A DNA stretch of 64,000 nt from a virus. The position numbers were made by a program, and so were the translations under genes. The stretch is from IMG/VR virus record IMGVR_UViG_3300032308_002010, positions 62,001 to 126,000 of that record; one strand, written 5' to 3'. Below are positions 1 to 9,316 of this stretch, piece after piece. Position 1 is the stretch's first letter, and each line of letters opens with the position of its first letter. The notes under the pieces were generated by a model. That model made no database searches. It saw nothing but the letters and a program-made list of their open reading frames with translations, and was not told the origin of the DNA.

Positions 1-382
1 CACCCGCGGCCGCCAGATTGAGCAGCGCGCCGCCAGAAGAGCCGTCTTGGCCCTTGGCGGCGGCAATTGCCGGCGGCGGATCAGTCTTGGTCAACAGCAT
101 GTTTTTTGCCGCCGTAGCGCCGAGACCGCCGATGCCGCCCATTAACGCATAATCGAGCATGGCGCGCCGTTTTTTCTTTCCCTGCAGCGCGCCAATTAAA
201 CCACCAGCGCCAGCACCCAGCGCGGCGTTCTGCAGATACGGGTTACCCAGAATTTGCGACAAGTCGGCCTGCTTGCCTAGCGCTTCGGTTACTGCCGCAA
301 CTTTTTCAATTGCGGGGTCTGGCATGCGCGTAGCAATCGCCGACAAACCGCGCGCAAGTTCTTGAATGTCTGTTGTTTTCAT
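1..382 (-). CDS. Glycine-zipper virion-like protein, C-terminus cut by window edge
   Basis: The reading frame starts with ATG at 382 (MKTTDIQELARG...) and is still open at base 1, so only the first ~127 residues are seen. Residues ~50-100 hold two Gly/Ala-rich hydrophobic stretches separated by a KKKRR patch, the pattern of a glycine-zipper membrane-inserting or virion protein that recurs in several genes here. The start lies 2 bases after the stop of the upstream gene, so it is translationally linked. Function is not recognised. No enzymatic motif is visible. Confidence 0.75.
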   Translation of the reverse strand, partial: MKTTDIQELARGLSAIATRMPDPAIEKVAAVTEALGKQADLSQILGNPYLQNAALGAGAGGLIGALQGKKKRRAMLDYALMGGIGGLGATAAKNMLLTKTDPPPAIAAAKGQDGSSGGALLNLAAAG

Positions 383-384
383 AA

Positions 385-1758
385 TTACAGTAACTCGCGG
401 GCCTTCTGCTGCGCTTCGAGATTACTCTTCAAACTCTCAGCGCGGATCTTCTCCATTTCAATCAGCTGTTTGATATCAAAATCAGCGAGCTGCCCGGCTT
501 CTAGCCGTTTGCGCAAAAGAGCCTGCATAGCTGCACCTGAACCAGTAAAATTAGGCGCAATTTCGGCAATTTGGTTATAAGCAGAAGCCACCTCGTACGG
601 GTCGTAACCGGAGATAACCGGATCGTTCAGAATAAGGTCGTTAAGCACACCACGAGATTTAATCTGCTGCAGTTTGTTTTCGTGTTCTGCGTCGGACATC
701 TGCGCAAACGCTTTTTGCTTTTGCTTAATCGGATCTGTTGAGCGCTCCTCGTTGGCGCCCAGCTCGTTGGTAAGACCGGATGGGCTCATAAGCTTACCGA
801 GATGACCCATTGTGCCGCTATAAGATGTCAGGGGCGGCGTTGTGTCTTGTTTTTTTTTAACAGCTGCCACTTTAAGCGCGAGTGGCGCAGTTTTTTCGTC
901 GTGAAGAATCGAGCCGGTAATCGGCGTGGGCGCAACCTTTGGCGACACTGCCGGTTGATTTAACGCAGCTAATTTACTGGCTGCGTTGTTATGTAGCTCT
1001 ACCGCTTTTATCACGTTTTCAACAAGCGTCACAACCGGAAGCGAACCAAAAAAGTTTTCGTTTTTGGCGGCCTGTTTTGCGAAGTGCGGGTATACGGCTG
1101 CAATCTTGTTTAAAGTCGACACGCCGATATTGCCGAGGCGCAAGCCAACTTCGCGCACAGCGTCAGGAAACGACATGTTGCCGGGAACGCGGAAATACTG
1201 CGCTAGCTCTTCCATTGCAGCAGCGGCTTTGTAGTGCGAAATAGTAGCAAGCCTGCGCGTTTCGTCGGCGGCGTGCTGCGCGGCTTGCTTTTCGCTGTGG
1301 GCGCGACGGGCGGCGGAATGATCGTCACGGGGAGCAGGTACGTATGTCGGGGCCGGGAGCACGCTCTTCGCTGCGGCTGCTTTATTCAGGGTCGCGTTAC
1401 GCCGGGCGATAAAGCCAGTCGGCGCTACGGCATACTCTGTTGAGATGACGCTGTTGTTTGTTAATTCAGCTGACGTTTTAACGTGCTTAGGATACAGCGC
1501 GTCCATAACAACATTTACGTCAGCAAGTTGAAAGTCTGCCGCTTTCTCCAACGTGTTTGCGCCGAGTTCGCGCTGCTTGTTGGTACGACCGGTGTTGTAC
1601 GCATGCACCATGAGGTTAATATGCCCGGCCGGAATACTCGCGTCGCTTGCGCTTTTAATAATCGCGTTGTTTGGAGTGGCGCCTTCGTTGACTAACGTGG
1701 CCGCGCGCTCAATTGCGCTCAGCAATTTTTGCTCAGCTTCTTTACTTAATGCCCGCAT
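385..1758 (-). CDS. Ala-rich hypothetical protein (probable virion or assembly protein)
   Basis: 457 residues, rich in Ala, Lys and Asn, mostly predicted helical, with long charged segments and no catalytic motif I can identify. The start at 1758 follows GGAGAAAACCG, a good ribosome binding site, and overlaps the upstream gene by 17 bases. It sits in a block of beta-rich and Ala-rich proteins next to the phage polymerase genes. A structural or scaffold-like role is inferred from context only. Confidence 0.8.
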   Translation of the reverse strand: MRALSKEAEQKLLSAIERAATLVNEGATPNNAIIKSASDASIPAGHINLMVHAYNTGRTNKQRELGANTLEKAADFQLADVNVVMDALYPKHVKTSAELTNNSVISTEYAVAPTGFIARRNATLNKAAAAKSVLPAPTYVPAPRDDHSAARRAHSEKQAAQHAADETRRLATISHYKAAAAMEELAQYFRVPGNMSFPDAVREVGLRLGNIGVSTLNKIAAVYPHFAKQAAKNENFFGSLPVVTLVENVIKAVELHNNAASKLAALNQPAVSPKVAPTPITGSILHDEKTAPLALKVAAVKKKQDTTPPLTSYSGTMGHLGKLMSPSGLTNELGANEERSTDPIKQKQKAFAQMSDAEHENKLQQIKSRGVLNDLILNDPVISGYDPYEVASAYNQIAEIAPNFTGSGAAMQALLRKRLEAGQLADFDIKQLIEMEKIRAESLKSNLEAQQKARELL

Positions 1759-2689
1759 CGGTTTTCTCCGGGTAGTGCAGTTCTTGGATCAGACCTTGAT
1801 TCTGTAAAGAACCGCCAGCCGCAATAATCATCATTTCGTCGTTACGTAACTCTGCAGCGCCGTCATCAAAGGGTAACATTTTTATGGCTGCGGAATCCAG
1901 TTTTGTTCCTACCTTAAACGGCAGAGTGGCCAACATTGCGCCAATATTTTCGACAATTGTGGCCTGCGATTTCGTGGCGTTGTCGCTGTTTTTCTCGATC
2001 TCTACATATTTTACAAAAGAATCGATCAGCGGTAACTGGGTATGGCTGTTGACGGGCACGGTAAGGCTGGCAATTGCCGCCTTGTACTTCATCGAGTGAA
2101 TTGCAAAATCTTGAAAAAACGTTGATACACCACCCGCTGCGTCCGGCTTGGGAATCTCTAGGCAGCGGTTAATTGCCGCATCTAGTACGTATTTCCCGCC
2201 GCGAAAACCAAGTAGTTTCCACAGCAGGTCGTAGTGCCGCTCTTGAAGCCCGCGCGTCACAGCGTCGGCCATAACAACATTAACGACATAATCCGTGTTG
2301 ACGAGCTTATCGCGCACGTCAAAAAACGTACTGGCGTAAGCTTCGATTGTCTCAACTTCTGTGCCTAGTTTGTTGGCAATTTCTTGATCGGACTCGCCGG
2401 CCAGAATGCGGGCTTCAATTGCCCAGCGCGTCGGTTGCTTATCGGCAGCCCAGAGCGAATGCGCCCAAAACATTGCGCCGTCGCGTAGCATGGCGCCGTA
2501 CGTCGCGGTTGGGTCGTTATTCGCCTGCTCGAAGTGCCGCTTAAGCCGCAAAGCCCGGCGTATCCACACAAAGCCGTCCGCGCCGTCGAGCGCGCGGGAA
2601 GCCTTTCGGCCGCCGCTGTCGATTTGTACAGCCCGCAGCCAACGCCAGTTTGGTGGGCGCAACGGGTTGGTGCGGAACGCGTTAAGCAT
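1742..2689 (-). CDS. Hypothetical protein with HTH-like segment ('FFDVRD' family)
   Basis: 315 residues from ATG 2689, which overlaps the upstream stop by 8 bases. The frame is open to 2737, so a 331-residue form is possible. Residues ~88-128 read like a helix-turn-helix (ILAGESDQEIANKL ... FFDVRDKL). I have the impression of this motif in uncharacterised phage and planctomycete proteins, where 'FFDVR' follows a Ga-type HTH. The remainder is helical without catalytic residues. It could bind DNA during packaging or act in assembly. Function is unassigned. Confidence 0.75.
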   Translation of the reverse strand: MLNAFRTNPLRPPNWRWLRAVQIDSGGRKASRALDGADGFVWIRRALRLKRHFEQANNDPTATYGAMLRDGAMFWAHSLWAADKQPTRWAIEARILAGESDQEIANKLGTEVETIEAYASTFFDVRDKLVNTDYVVNVVMADAVTRGLQERHYDLLWKLLGFRGGKYVLDAAINRCLEIPKPDAAGGVSTFFQDFAIHSMKYKAAIASLTVPVNSHTQLPLIDSFVKYVEIEKNSDNATKSQATIVENIGAMLATLPFKVGTKLDSAAIKMLPFDDGAAELRNDEMMIIAAGGSLQNQGLIQELHYPEKTDAGIK

Positions 2690-3341
2690 TTTGATCAACA
2701 AACCCGAAACAGACTGTGCAGTAATATTCGGCGGCACCGTAGTTAAACGTCACACTACTCATTGTTCCGTCGATTCGAATGATGTTAAAGCCCTCTTCAC
2801 CGACAAACTGCGTGTACTGGGTAGAGCTTACTTGATTTAGATACGTTGTTTGCGTGTTAGGAACGGTGTCGTTTGACGACCAAATCGGCGTAAACGGTTT
2901 TGGCGCGCCATTCTCGTCAAGCACTTGTACGGGAACTGTTCCATTCGCTTGACCAACACTCGCAAACGCAACTAAGGCGTTCGTGACGGGCGAACTAAAC
3001 ACCGCAGTAAATACCCCGGCCTGCGTGTTTGCGATTTGATTACCGCCGAGTGGTATGCCGTATTCTGCCGGGAACAGGGAACCTGCGACCATGCCAGTGT
3101 GCAAAAACATACCGCCGCCGCTCTGGGTAATCGCGACTGTGATATTGTTTTGCCCGATTCCAGCCGCCGCGGATTCAGTCACAGAATTCATCGTCATCCA
3201 CTGAAACCCGGAACTGCCGAAGTCCGATTCAAACACTAACGTATTGCCCAGAAACGCCTTGAACACATTACCGTAGCCGACCCTGAGCGCCGTTATGTTG
3301 AGCGAGCGAAAAAATATGTCGCTGTTTACTGTTGCGGGCAT
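2682..3341 (-). CDS. Beta-rich hypothetical protein, likely virion component
   Basis: 219 residues with short alternating hydrophobic strands, many Thr/Ser/Gly/Asn residues and few charged residues, typical of phage head-decoration or tail-appendage beta-sandwich proteins. There is no signal peptide and no enzyme motif. The gene is 5 bases from the appendage-like gene at 3347..4279 and overlaps the next gene, so all three are probably co-expressed. The virion role is inferred. Confidence 0.75.
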   Translation of the reverse strand: MPATVNSDIFFRSLNITALRVGYGNVFKAFLGNTLVFESDFGSSGFQWMTMNSVTESAAAGIGQNNITVAITQSGGGMFLHTGMVAGSLFPAEYGIPLGGNQIANTQAGVFTAVFSSPVTNALVAFASVGQANGTVPVQVLDENGAPKPFTPIWSSNDTVPNTQTTYLNQVSSTQYTQFVGEEGFNIIRIDGTMSSVTFNYGAAEYYCTVCFGFVDQNA

Positions 3342-3346
3342 AACAA

Positions 3347-4279
3347 TTACCCGTTAATGATATACAGCGTCGCGGCATCTTTGGTCGTCAACGCATCGTA
3401 AACGGCTTGACTAACAGCGACAATATTTGTGATAGCAACAGCGTCGGTAAGCCCGGTAACGTCGCTTTCGATGTAGTTGTTTGCGCCGCCACCACCGCCG
3501 CCGACAATTTCTACCGTTGTAGTGTCTTCAAGACCGGCGTACAGTTTGTTTTCTTCTACGTCGTACAGCATCTCGCCCGGCTGCACGTTGATCGGAGTCG
3601 GGTCTAATTCGCTAACAACCTCGCGTCGGCGGTTCGGGAAGTGCATGGCCCTGAAAACACGCGTAACAGCCTCAACCGGACCTTCGCTGATTTCGAGGTA
3701 CGTGAAGTAAGCCTTCTCGTTAGTCTCGGTATCAAGGTCGGCGTGGAAACCGATGCGGTAGGCGCCAGCCGGAAGAACCTCTTCTGCAATCGTAATCGTA
3801 TTAACAGGAGAGCCACTTGCGCTGCTGCCTTCAAACAATTCGTGCGTAACGGTTTCCTCGACCGGGTTATAGGTCACGCGCGCCGTATACGTATCTCCAA
3901 CTGTGAGGAAGTACTCCCCGTTAGTGCTGTTATTGTTTTGCCCGTTAATTTCTGGATTGCCGCAGTTGTATTGAACTGCAATGCGGGATGCGTTATCGCC
4001 CCAACTCCAGTATGGTTCAACGTCGGCTTTGAAAAAACAAATGCCGTGGTCGGGGCAGGCGTCCTCTCCGTCGAAGTCGACGCCGGCGTGCACAAACGTG
4101 TAAATAACTACGACAGTCGTATCGCCGTCGATGTCATAGTTCGTGCGGATAGGGTACGGCGCGTCGCTCGCGTCGCCGGAGAACCACATGCCGGTAGAGT
4201 CAAAGCCAAACGCTACGTCCGCGTCTGGAAACGTGTCGAGCCAAAACGGTTGTGTTTGCAGATTGCTAGAAACACTCAT
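3347..4279 (-). CDS. Probable virion appendage protein with jelly-roll-like N-terminus
   Basis: 310 residues. Residues ~1-205 are beta-rich with the look of a concanavalin-like sandwich (DTFPDADVAFGFDSTG, WSWGDNASRIAVQY, YRIGFHADLD). Residues ~235-310 contain 'MLYDVEENKLYAGL', a Gly7-like linker and end in 'DALTTKDAATLYIING', a C-terminal motif common in phage tail or capsid-fibre proteins. The start at 4279 follows GGGGAAATAGC. A carbohydrate-binding or adhesive function on the virion surface is likely but not shown. Confidence 0.7.
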   Translation of the reverse strand: MSVSSNLQTQPFWLDTFPDADVAFGFDSTGMWFSGDASDAPYPIRTNYDIDGDTTVVVIYTFVHAGVDFDGEDACPDHGICFFKADVEPYWSWGDNASRIAVQYNCGNPEINGQNNNSTNGEYFLTVGDTYTARVTYNPVEETVTHELFEGSSASGSPVNTITIAEEVLPAGAYRIGFHADLDTETNEKAYFTYLEISEGPVEAVTRVFRAMHFPNRRREVVSELDPTPINVQPGEMLYDVEENKLYAGLEDTTTVEIVGGGGGGANNYIESDVTGLTDAVAITNIVAVSQAVYDALTTKDAATLYIING

Positions 4280-4302
4280 GCTATTTCCCCAGTATGTGCC
4301 GC

Positions 4303-4722
4303 TTACCGAAGCGTTGGCGTTTCGACGGTGACGGTCAGCACGAAATTCTTGGCGCCGCTACCGTTCGGTTTGATTCGCAGATACAAAAACCGCTGCGGAT
4401 TTGACGGCGAACCATCGCGATTAAGATAGGCCACGTTTACGTCGCTGTTCTCGGCAATCGCTACGACGTCTTGATCGGATACGACGTCAGCAAAGTCCGC
4501 CAGACTAAGCACGTGAAATGCTTCAGCCGGCAAAGTATTATTCGGCGCTGTGTCCTGCTTGCTGGAATAAAGGTCAGCCTCAAACTTGTTGTCGGCGCCG
4601 GTTAGCTGAACGAGTGCGTACCCGCGCAAAATTGCCCGGTGCGGCATCTTTACCGGCACAGTTGTTTCAGTGCCGCTTGGCGCAGTAAACGTAGTGGTAC
4701 CCGACCAAATCGTGCTAGCCAT
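4303..4722 (-). CDS. Small beta-rich hypothetical protein, likely virion
   Basis: 139 residues, beta-rich, starting at ATG 4722 after AAGGTGAAAA. The sequence alternates Thr/Val-rich strands with polar turns and ends 'FVLTVTVETPTLR', like phage decoration or capsid-associated domains. It lies in line with the two other beta-rich genes downstream. No catalytic motif is present and function is not recognised. Confidence 0.7.
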   Translation of the reverse strand: MASTIWSGTTTFTAPSGTETTVPVKMPHRAILRGYALVQLTGADNKFEADLYSSKQDTAPNNTLPAEAFHVLSLADFADVVSDQDVVAIAENSDVNVAYLNRDGSPSNPQRFLYLRIKPNGSGAKNFVLTVTVETPTLR

Positions 4723-4731
4723 TTTTCACCT

Positions 4732-7113
4732 TTATGCGTTAGCGATAGCGCCAAGATCAATATCCTGCGCGGCTTCTTCGGGATACGGCTCGATGGTCTT
4801 TTGCTTGAGGAACAAGATCACGTCGCCGAGCATTTCAAACGCGTTGCGCAGCGAGTCTTCTAGTTCCGGCATGTCAGACTTGCCGTAACGTTCGGCAAAC
4901 CGGTCACCGTGCCAGTAGAACATGAATAGAATGCGGCCAAGCTTATCGAGACCCTTAGTGAGTTCGCCCATATACCTGTCGACGAGCGAGTCGTCGCGAA
5001 CGGCGCGCAACATGGCGCCGACCATGGCGGTGTCGAACACTTCGCGCTGGCCGCTCTGGGCGGCGTCGATGACAGAGCGAACGTCGCGCTGGTCGAGCAT
5101 CGTATTCGGGTTATAGACGCTGCGGTCGGTTTGGCTGGCGCTCATCCCCGGTACCTGCACGGCAGTATCGATACCGAGCTGCGTCGGAACGCTCGTGCCC
5201 ATGATGCTTTCGCCACCCATAACCGGGCCCGGATCTGTGGGCGCGGAAGGCGCGCCGTTAATCATCATTGGCGCGCCGTACGGATCGGCGTACTTGACGC
5301 GGCACTCAAACTTACGCTTGGCGGCTGCTTGCTTTAGGATTTCACGGGCAGCGTGCTCACGAAGGCCGTGGTGTTCTACCAGCGTAACAAGCGCTTTAAC
5401 GGGGCTCAGATTAGCTTCTTTGTTAATTGTTACCGACGAACCGTTGTGGTAAACAGTTAGCGCGGCAGTCTTCTGCAGCAGCGCCAGCTGGGCGTCTACA
5501 AGATTGCCGGGCATCAGAGCCGGCGGGTCGCTAGCGCCACAACCGCAGGCGCTTTGATCTTCTGCGTTTTCGGCGTCGTCTTCGCCCTTGGTGACTTTGA
5601 GCAGCTTGAATCCTTCCGGCACGTAAATGTCGCCCATGCTCGCGCGCAGGCTGGCGCCCTTCTTGCCGTTAAGATGCAAACGTACGCCGTCGCGGTACTT
5701 GTCGTAGTTCAGCGGGTCCGTGTAGCAGCAAGCGCCGATTGAACCCTTGGGCGGGTACTTTGAGTGGTCCTCAAGATGCACTTCGTAAACAGTGCTACCG
5801 TTGCTGTCGCCGTACTCTTTAATCACGCGAAACGGCGCTGTCGTATCGCCGCGCTTGCTGAGCGCGATGTATCGAGCATCTTTGCCCGATACGCTGTTGG
5901 CGTCAGGCAGGCCATCAAACCACTTGTCAAACTCTTCGCCTTCAATGCGGGCAAGAGCAAAGACTTGGTCGGCGCGGGTGTTGAGCCAGTTACGCGCACC
6001 CTCGACGCGCACTACCGTAATGAAGTTTTCACGCTTGGCTGCGCCTTGCGGATGTACAGCTACGTAGCAACGTTCAATGTTGCCCGGCTTGACTAGAATC
6101 TCGTACAAGCCACTTTCGGTCGGGTTAAACAGCTTTTTCTCGACCTGAATGTGGTACGGAATCGATACGTTATCTCGGTCGCGCTCGTCTTGGATCAGCA
6201 CTCCATCGCGCAGCAGCTTTTCCTGATCTTCTTCGCTGTGGCCGACTGGTGCCTTGGTCTGAATCGTAACGTCATATGTGATAACGGTTAGACCCTTAAC
6301 AGACGCCGGTTCTTTAGGCGCCTCAGACAAGACGCTGGCGATCTTAGTACTGGCCGCAACTTCACGTGCCGCAGCATCCGCAATGGCCTGCTTCACGATA
6401 TCTAAACCGTGAAACTCCTCAATTGCGGCAGCCATTTGCGGCGCGTGTTTGCAGGTGTTAATAAGAGTGCCGATCATTTCTCGGCCGGCCTGCTTCAGAA
6501 ACGACTGCAGATTTAACGCGTCGCCCATTTCTTTGAGCGCCTGCGCGGTATTTAACGTAGCGCTCTTGGCGAGAGCCGGCATTGCGGCCGTCATCATTTC
6601 CTTGAGCGTGGGCTGCGCCGAACCAAACTTGGCCGGGCTGCGCGAAAGCTGTGTGAAGTCGGGCTGGCGCTGGCCGAGACCCGAAAGATTCCGCTCGACG
6701 CCGCTGCCCAGAATGTTGGGCTTACGATTAACGAGATAGTTAATCCAGTTTTCCTTGAGCGGCACGAACATGTCCTGATTCTTGATATACAGGAGTTCGT
6801 GGCCCTTGAGGTCGCCGTTGAGGAAGAACACCGGCGCATACAGCCAGTTTGAGCCGACCTTGAACGCAAAGACGCCGACCGCCTTGGTGTTTTCGCGGTT
6901 ACGGTCAAGGAGCTGGAAACCGATTTCGTGGTCGAGTAGCTTCGGGGCTGAGTCGCGCAGATAGGCGTGGGCCAGATTGCTAAACGACTGCTCGAAGGAG
7001 GTGTCGTCGCCCTTGCCGCCTAAATCGGCGTATTTGGTCTGGGTGCGGTCATACGACTGCATCACCTTCAGCCAATGCTTAACAGACGACTCTTTCGCTT
7101 TTTTGTTATACAC
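4732..7113 (-). CDS. Large hypothetical structural-type protein (793 aa, GTG start)
   Basis: The best start is GTG at 7113, six bases after GGAGG. The frame is open upstream to a TTG at 7137. Residues ~70-150 contain the segment 'WLYAPVFFLNGDLKGHELLY' followed by 'KNQDMFVPLKENW', which I associate with an uncharacterised large-phage family. A Cys cluster (CGCGA) lies near residue ~530. The C-terminus is Pro/Met-rich and then acidic. Its size and position beside virion-like genes suggest a major structural or internal virion protein. It directly follows the beta' C-terminal gene in the transcript. Confidence 0.75.
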   Translation of the reverse strand: MYNKKAKESSVKHWLKVMQSYDRTQTKYADLGGKGDDTSFEQSFSNLAHAYLRDSAPKLLDHEIGFQLLDRNRENTKAVGVFAFKVGSNWLYAPVFFLNGDLKGHELLYIKNQDMFVPLKENWINYLVNRKPNILGSGVERNLSGLGQRQPDFTQLSRSPAKFGSAQPTLKEMMTAAMPALAKSATLNTAQALKEMGDALNLQSFLKQAGREMIGTLINTCKHAPQMAAAIEEFHGLDIVKQAIADAAAREVAASTKIASVLSEAPKEPASVKGLTVITYDVTIQTKAPVGHSEEDQEKLLRDGVLIQDERDRDNVSIPYHIQVEKKLFNPTESGLYEILVKPGNIERCYVAVHPQGAAKRENFITVVRVEGARNWLNTRADQVFALARIEGEEFDKWFDGLPDANSVSGKDARYIALSKRGDTTAPFRVIKEYGDSNGSTVYEVHLEDHSKYPPKGSIGACCYTDPLNYDKYRDGVRLHLNGKKGASLRASMGDIYVPEGFKLLKVTKGEDDAENAEDQSACGCGASDPPALMPGNLVDAQLALLQKTAALTVYHNGSSVTINKEANLSPVKALVTLVEHHGLREHAAREILKQAAAKRKFECRVKYADPYGAPMMINGAPSAPTDPGPVMGGESIMGTSVPTQLGIDTAVQVPGMSASQTDRSVYNPNTMLDQRDVRSVIDAAQSGQREVFDTAMVGAMLRAVRDDSLVDRYMGELTKGLDKLGRILFMFYWHGDRFAERYGKSDMPELEDSLRNAFEMLGDVILFLKQKTIEPYPEEAAQDIDLGAIANA

Positions 7114-7194
7114 GGCCAGCCTCCATGCTGCGCTCAAAATTAGACACAGTATTAATTTACTGCGTCGAAGTCTCTATATCCTACAAAAACGGGC

Positions 7195-9075
7195 TCACGG
7201 CTTCCACCCGCTTGTTGTGCCTGTTACGCCAAACTGCTCGCCCTGCGCTAATGCCGGCACATAACTGCTTCCCGCGGTATCGCTACTTAGCCCGCGCTGG
7301 ACGCTATTCATAAGTCCTTTTTCCTGATACGAACCCAACATGCGGGTCATCCAGTCCGGGTCGTTTGAGATATTCGCCATGCCGCGCACCATTTCAGGCT
7401 GGAACGGCGGCGGCTCTTTATGGGCTTGAATCGTTTTTACGCCGTATTTATTCAAATTGCTCAGCACGTTTTTACCGATCTTTGTGCCAATTGAATAGTG
7501 CAATACCGGTTTTTCAAGATAATGCCCGGTTAATGTGTTAGGCGCGGCAGAAACGCTGCCTTCGCGCGGCGTCCAATTACGCTCAATAGTTGAATACGGC
7601 ACAACGTCGTCGGGTACGTAATCGCCGTACTCGTCATTTAATCGAACGTGATTGACAAGACCGCGCGCCAGTAGCTCGATGTTGCGCCTGTGGGCTGTAA
7701 TACCGCTGTTACCCATGACCTGCCGCATTGCTTGTACAAAATAACGCCGGCCCTCGCCTACGCCTTTGTGCCGAACAATTTCTGCTGGATTTGGCATACC
7801 CTCTGATATAACGTCTCCAGCTTCAAGCTCATCGCCTTTTTTAACCGACAAATTTCTCTCTGTCGGCACGTAGTGGTCCTGACCGTTGATCTGCACATAG
7901 TGCCCGCCCTGCGGAGCCGGGCGAACTTCTTGTACCCGGCCGTCGAGCTGCGCGTGCACGGCGCCATCTGGATATTTCTTCGGGACCTGTACAAGCGCGT
8001 TGAGCGCTTTAAAACCCGAAATTGCACCTGCGCCGCCAACACCGCCAGAGTGCTTTGAGCTAATCTGGCTTTGCGTGACAGGTTCCGACAGCGCTTGTGC
8101 CGCGGTAATACCCACATAATCTCCAATAGGCGGCAAACGGCCTTTTTCCCTATAGCCAACGTCTTTTGCATAAACTCCGCCGTCTCCGGGCCCGCCAACA
8201 ATAGGACTGCGAACTAAGATATCTTTAGCGCCGCTCTCTTTCAGATCACGCAAGATCTTTGGCGTCAGCAGCGTATTGCGTTTGTACGGCCCAACCGCGC
8301 GCGCCAGCATTGCGCCCTCATTGTCTGGGTCGTCTACGTCTGTGGGATACCCGCGCTCTTCGGCCATTGCGCGGCGCTCTTCGTCGGTGTCGTCATCGTC
8401 GTCTGCCGTAACGAGCAGGCGGTGTGTCATCTGCGCCAACTGCTTACCGTAGAAGCCGGCATCGGCGGTAGCTGTCTTCAAGTCGATTACGCCCTTGCGG
8501 GTACCGAATGCGCCGGCAAAGTATTCAACGGGGCGTAAGCCTTGGCTATACCCGCGCAGCACAGGAATTGGAATCGGGTCGCCGCGGTGATCAAGGTACT
8601 GCATGTCAGCGCCGAGGATCGAGTTTAGCTGAAACTTATTGCCGACGCCTGCGCCCGCGATTTGATGCACCAGTGGATTGTCTTGACCTTCCGCTTCTTT
8701 GTACACCTTATCCAGCAGTTCTTGCTGTGCCGCCTGCGCGAGCTCAAGTAACTTGATGTTGCGCTGTTTTTCGTCCATCCGGCGGTCGTCAAAGATATCG
8801 CGCATTTGGTTTTGTACGCGCAATTGAACGTTGCGGGCGGCGAGCGTTGGCCGAATGTCTTTAAGCCCGAACGATAGCCCGTTTGTCGTATAGCCCGCGT
8901 CACGCCCAATGTCGTGAAGGCGCTTCATGACCTCGCGATATTTTTCTGGGTGTTTTTTCGCTAATTCGGTCGCAACGCCGGACATCGTCTTCTTGTTAAG
9001 CACGCGGTCGTAGTCGCGCATTTCGGGCGGCAACGCTTCATTAATCAGAAGTTGTCCAAGCGTTGTCTTCAACAT
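7195..9075 (-). CDS. RNA polymerase beta' subunit, C-terminal part (split subunit)
   Basis: 626 residues completing the beta' chain that begins in 10053..14456. Visible landmarks in order: the bridge-helix region (GLRPVEYFAGAFGTRKGVID then TATADAGFY, matching bacterial '[20 protein letters not shown] ... TADSGYL'). Then an acidic insertion (DDDDDTDEERR). Then the trigger-loop C-terminal region 'GDYVGITAAQALSEPVTQSQ' (bacterial '[20 protein letters not shown]'), and a C-terminal switch/clamp region. It has no DFDGD, which lies on the partner chain. It should assemble with the beta-beta' fusion into a phage RNAP. Two small genes separate the two halves. Confidence 0.93.
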   Translation of the reverse strand: MLKTTLGQLLINEALPPEMRDYDRVLNKKTMSGVATELAKKHPEKYREVMKRLHDIGRDAGYTTNGLSFGLKDIRPTLAARNVQLRVQNQMRDIFDDRRMDEKQRNIKLLELAQAAQQELLDKVYKEAEGQDNPLVHQIAGAGVGNKFQLNSILGADMQYLDHRGDPIPIPVLRGYSQGLRPVEYFAGAFGTRKGVIDLKTATADAGFYGKQLAQMTHRLLVTADDDDDTDEERRAMAEERGYPTDVDDPDNEGAMLARAVGPYKRNTLLTPKILRDLKESGAKDILVRSPIVGGPGDGGVYAKDVGYREKGRLPPIGDYVGITAAQALSEPVTQSQISSKHSGGVGGAGAISGFKALNALVQVPKKYPDGAVHAQLDGRVQEVRPAPQGGHYVQINGQDHYVPTERNLSVKKGDELEAGDVISEGMPNPAEIVRHKGVGEGRRYFVQAMRQVMGNSGITAHRRNIELLARGLVNHVRLNDEYGDYVPDDVVPYSTIERNWTPREGSVSAAPNTLTGHYLEKPVLHYSIGTKIGKNVLSNLNKYGVKTIQAHKEPPPFQPEMVRGMANISNDPDWMTRMLGSYQEKGLMNSVQRGLSSDTAGSSYVPALAQGEQFGVTGTTSGWKP

Positions 9076-9076
9076 G

Positions 9077-9316
9077 TCACGGCGTCCAAACTATGTTTTG
9101 CAACGACTTGGGCTGAAAGTCAGTTACAACAACTGTTTTATTGATACCTAGCGCCCGTAACATAGGATGAAAATCTTTTTCACCCACTGTCGAATACACA
9201 ACGGCTTCGTCGACCTGAATGGCGACAAATAACGGATTGCCTAGATCGTCTTCGACAACGACGCTGTGGGCTTTCTGTTCAGCGGGTTGAAGGCCGTGCT
9301 GCGTTTTAACCAGCAT
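9077..9316 (-). CDS. Small hypothetical protein between RNAP genes
   Basis: 79 residues (MLVKTQHGLQPAEQ...), a single predicted alpha/beta domain rich in Val with an acidic patch. Its stop lies one base before the beta' C-terminal start and its own start overlaps the preceding gene by 11 bases, so it is in the same transcript as both RNAP genes. It could be a small polymerase-associated factor, but nothing in the sequence proves that. No homolog recognised. Confidence 0.65.
   Translation of the reverse strand: MLVKTQHGLQPAEQKAHSVVVEDDLGNPLFVAIQVDEAVVYSTVGEKDFHPMLRALGINKTVVVTDFQPKSLQNIVWTP

Noticed and set aside
1615-1640. CCGGGCATATT matching the downstream box
   Set aside because: Inside a coding gene with no upstream box at the right spacing.
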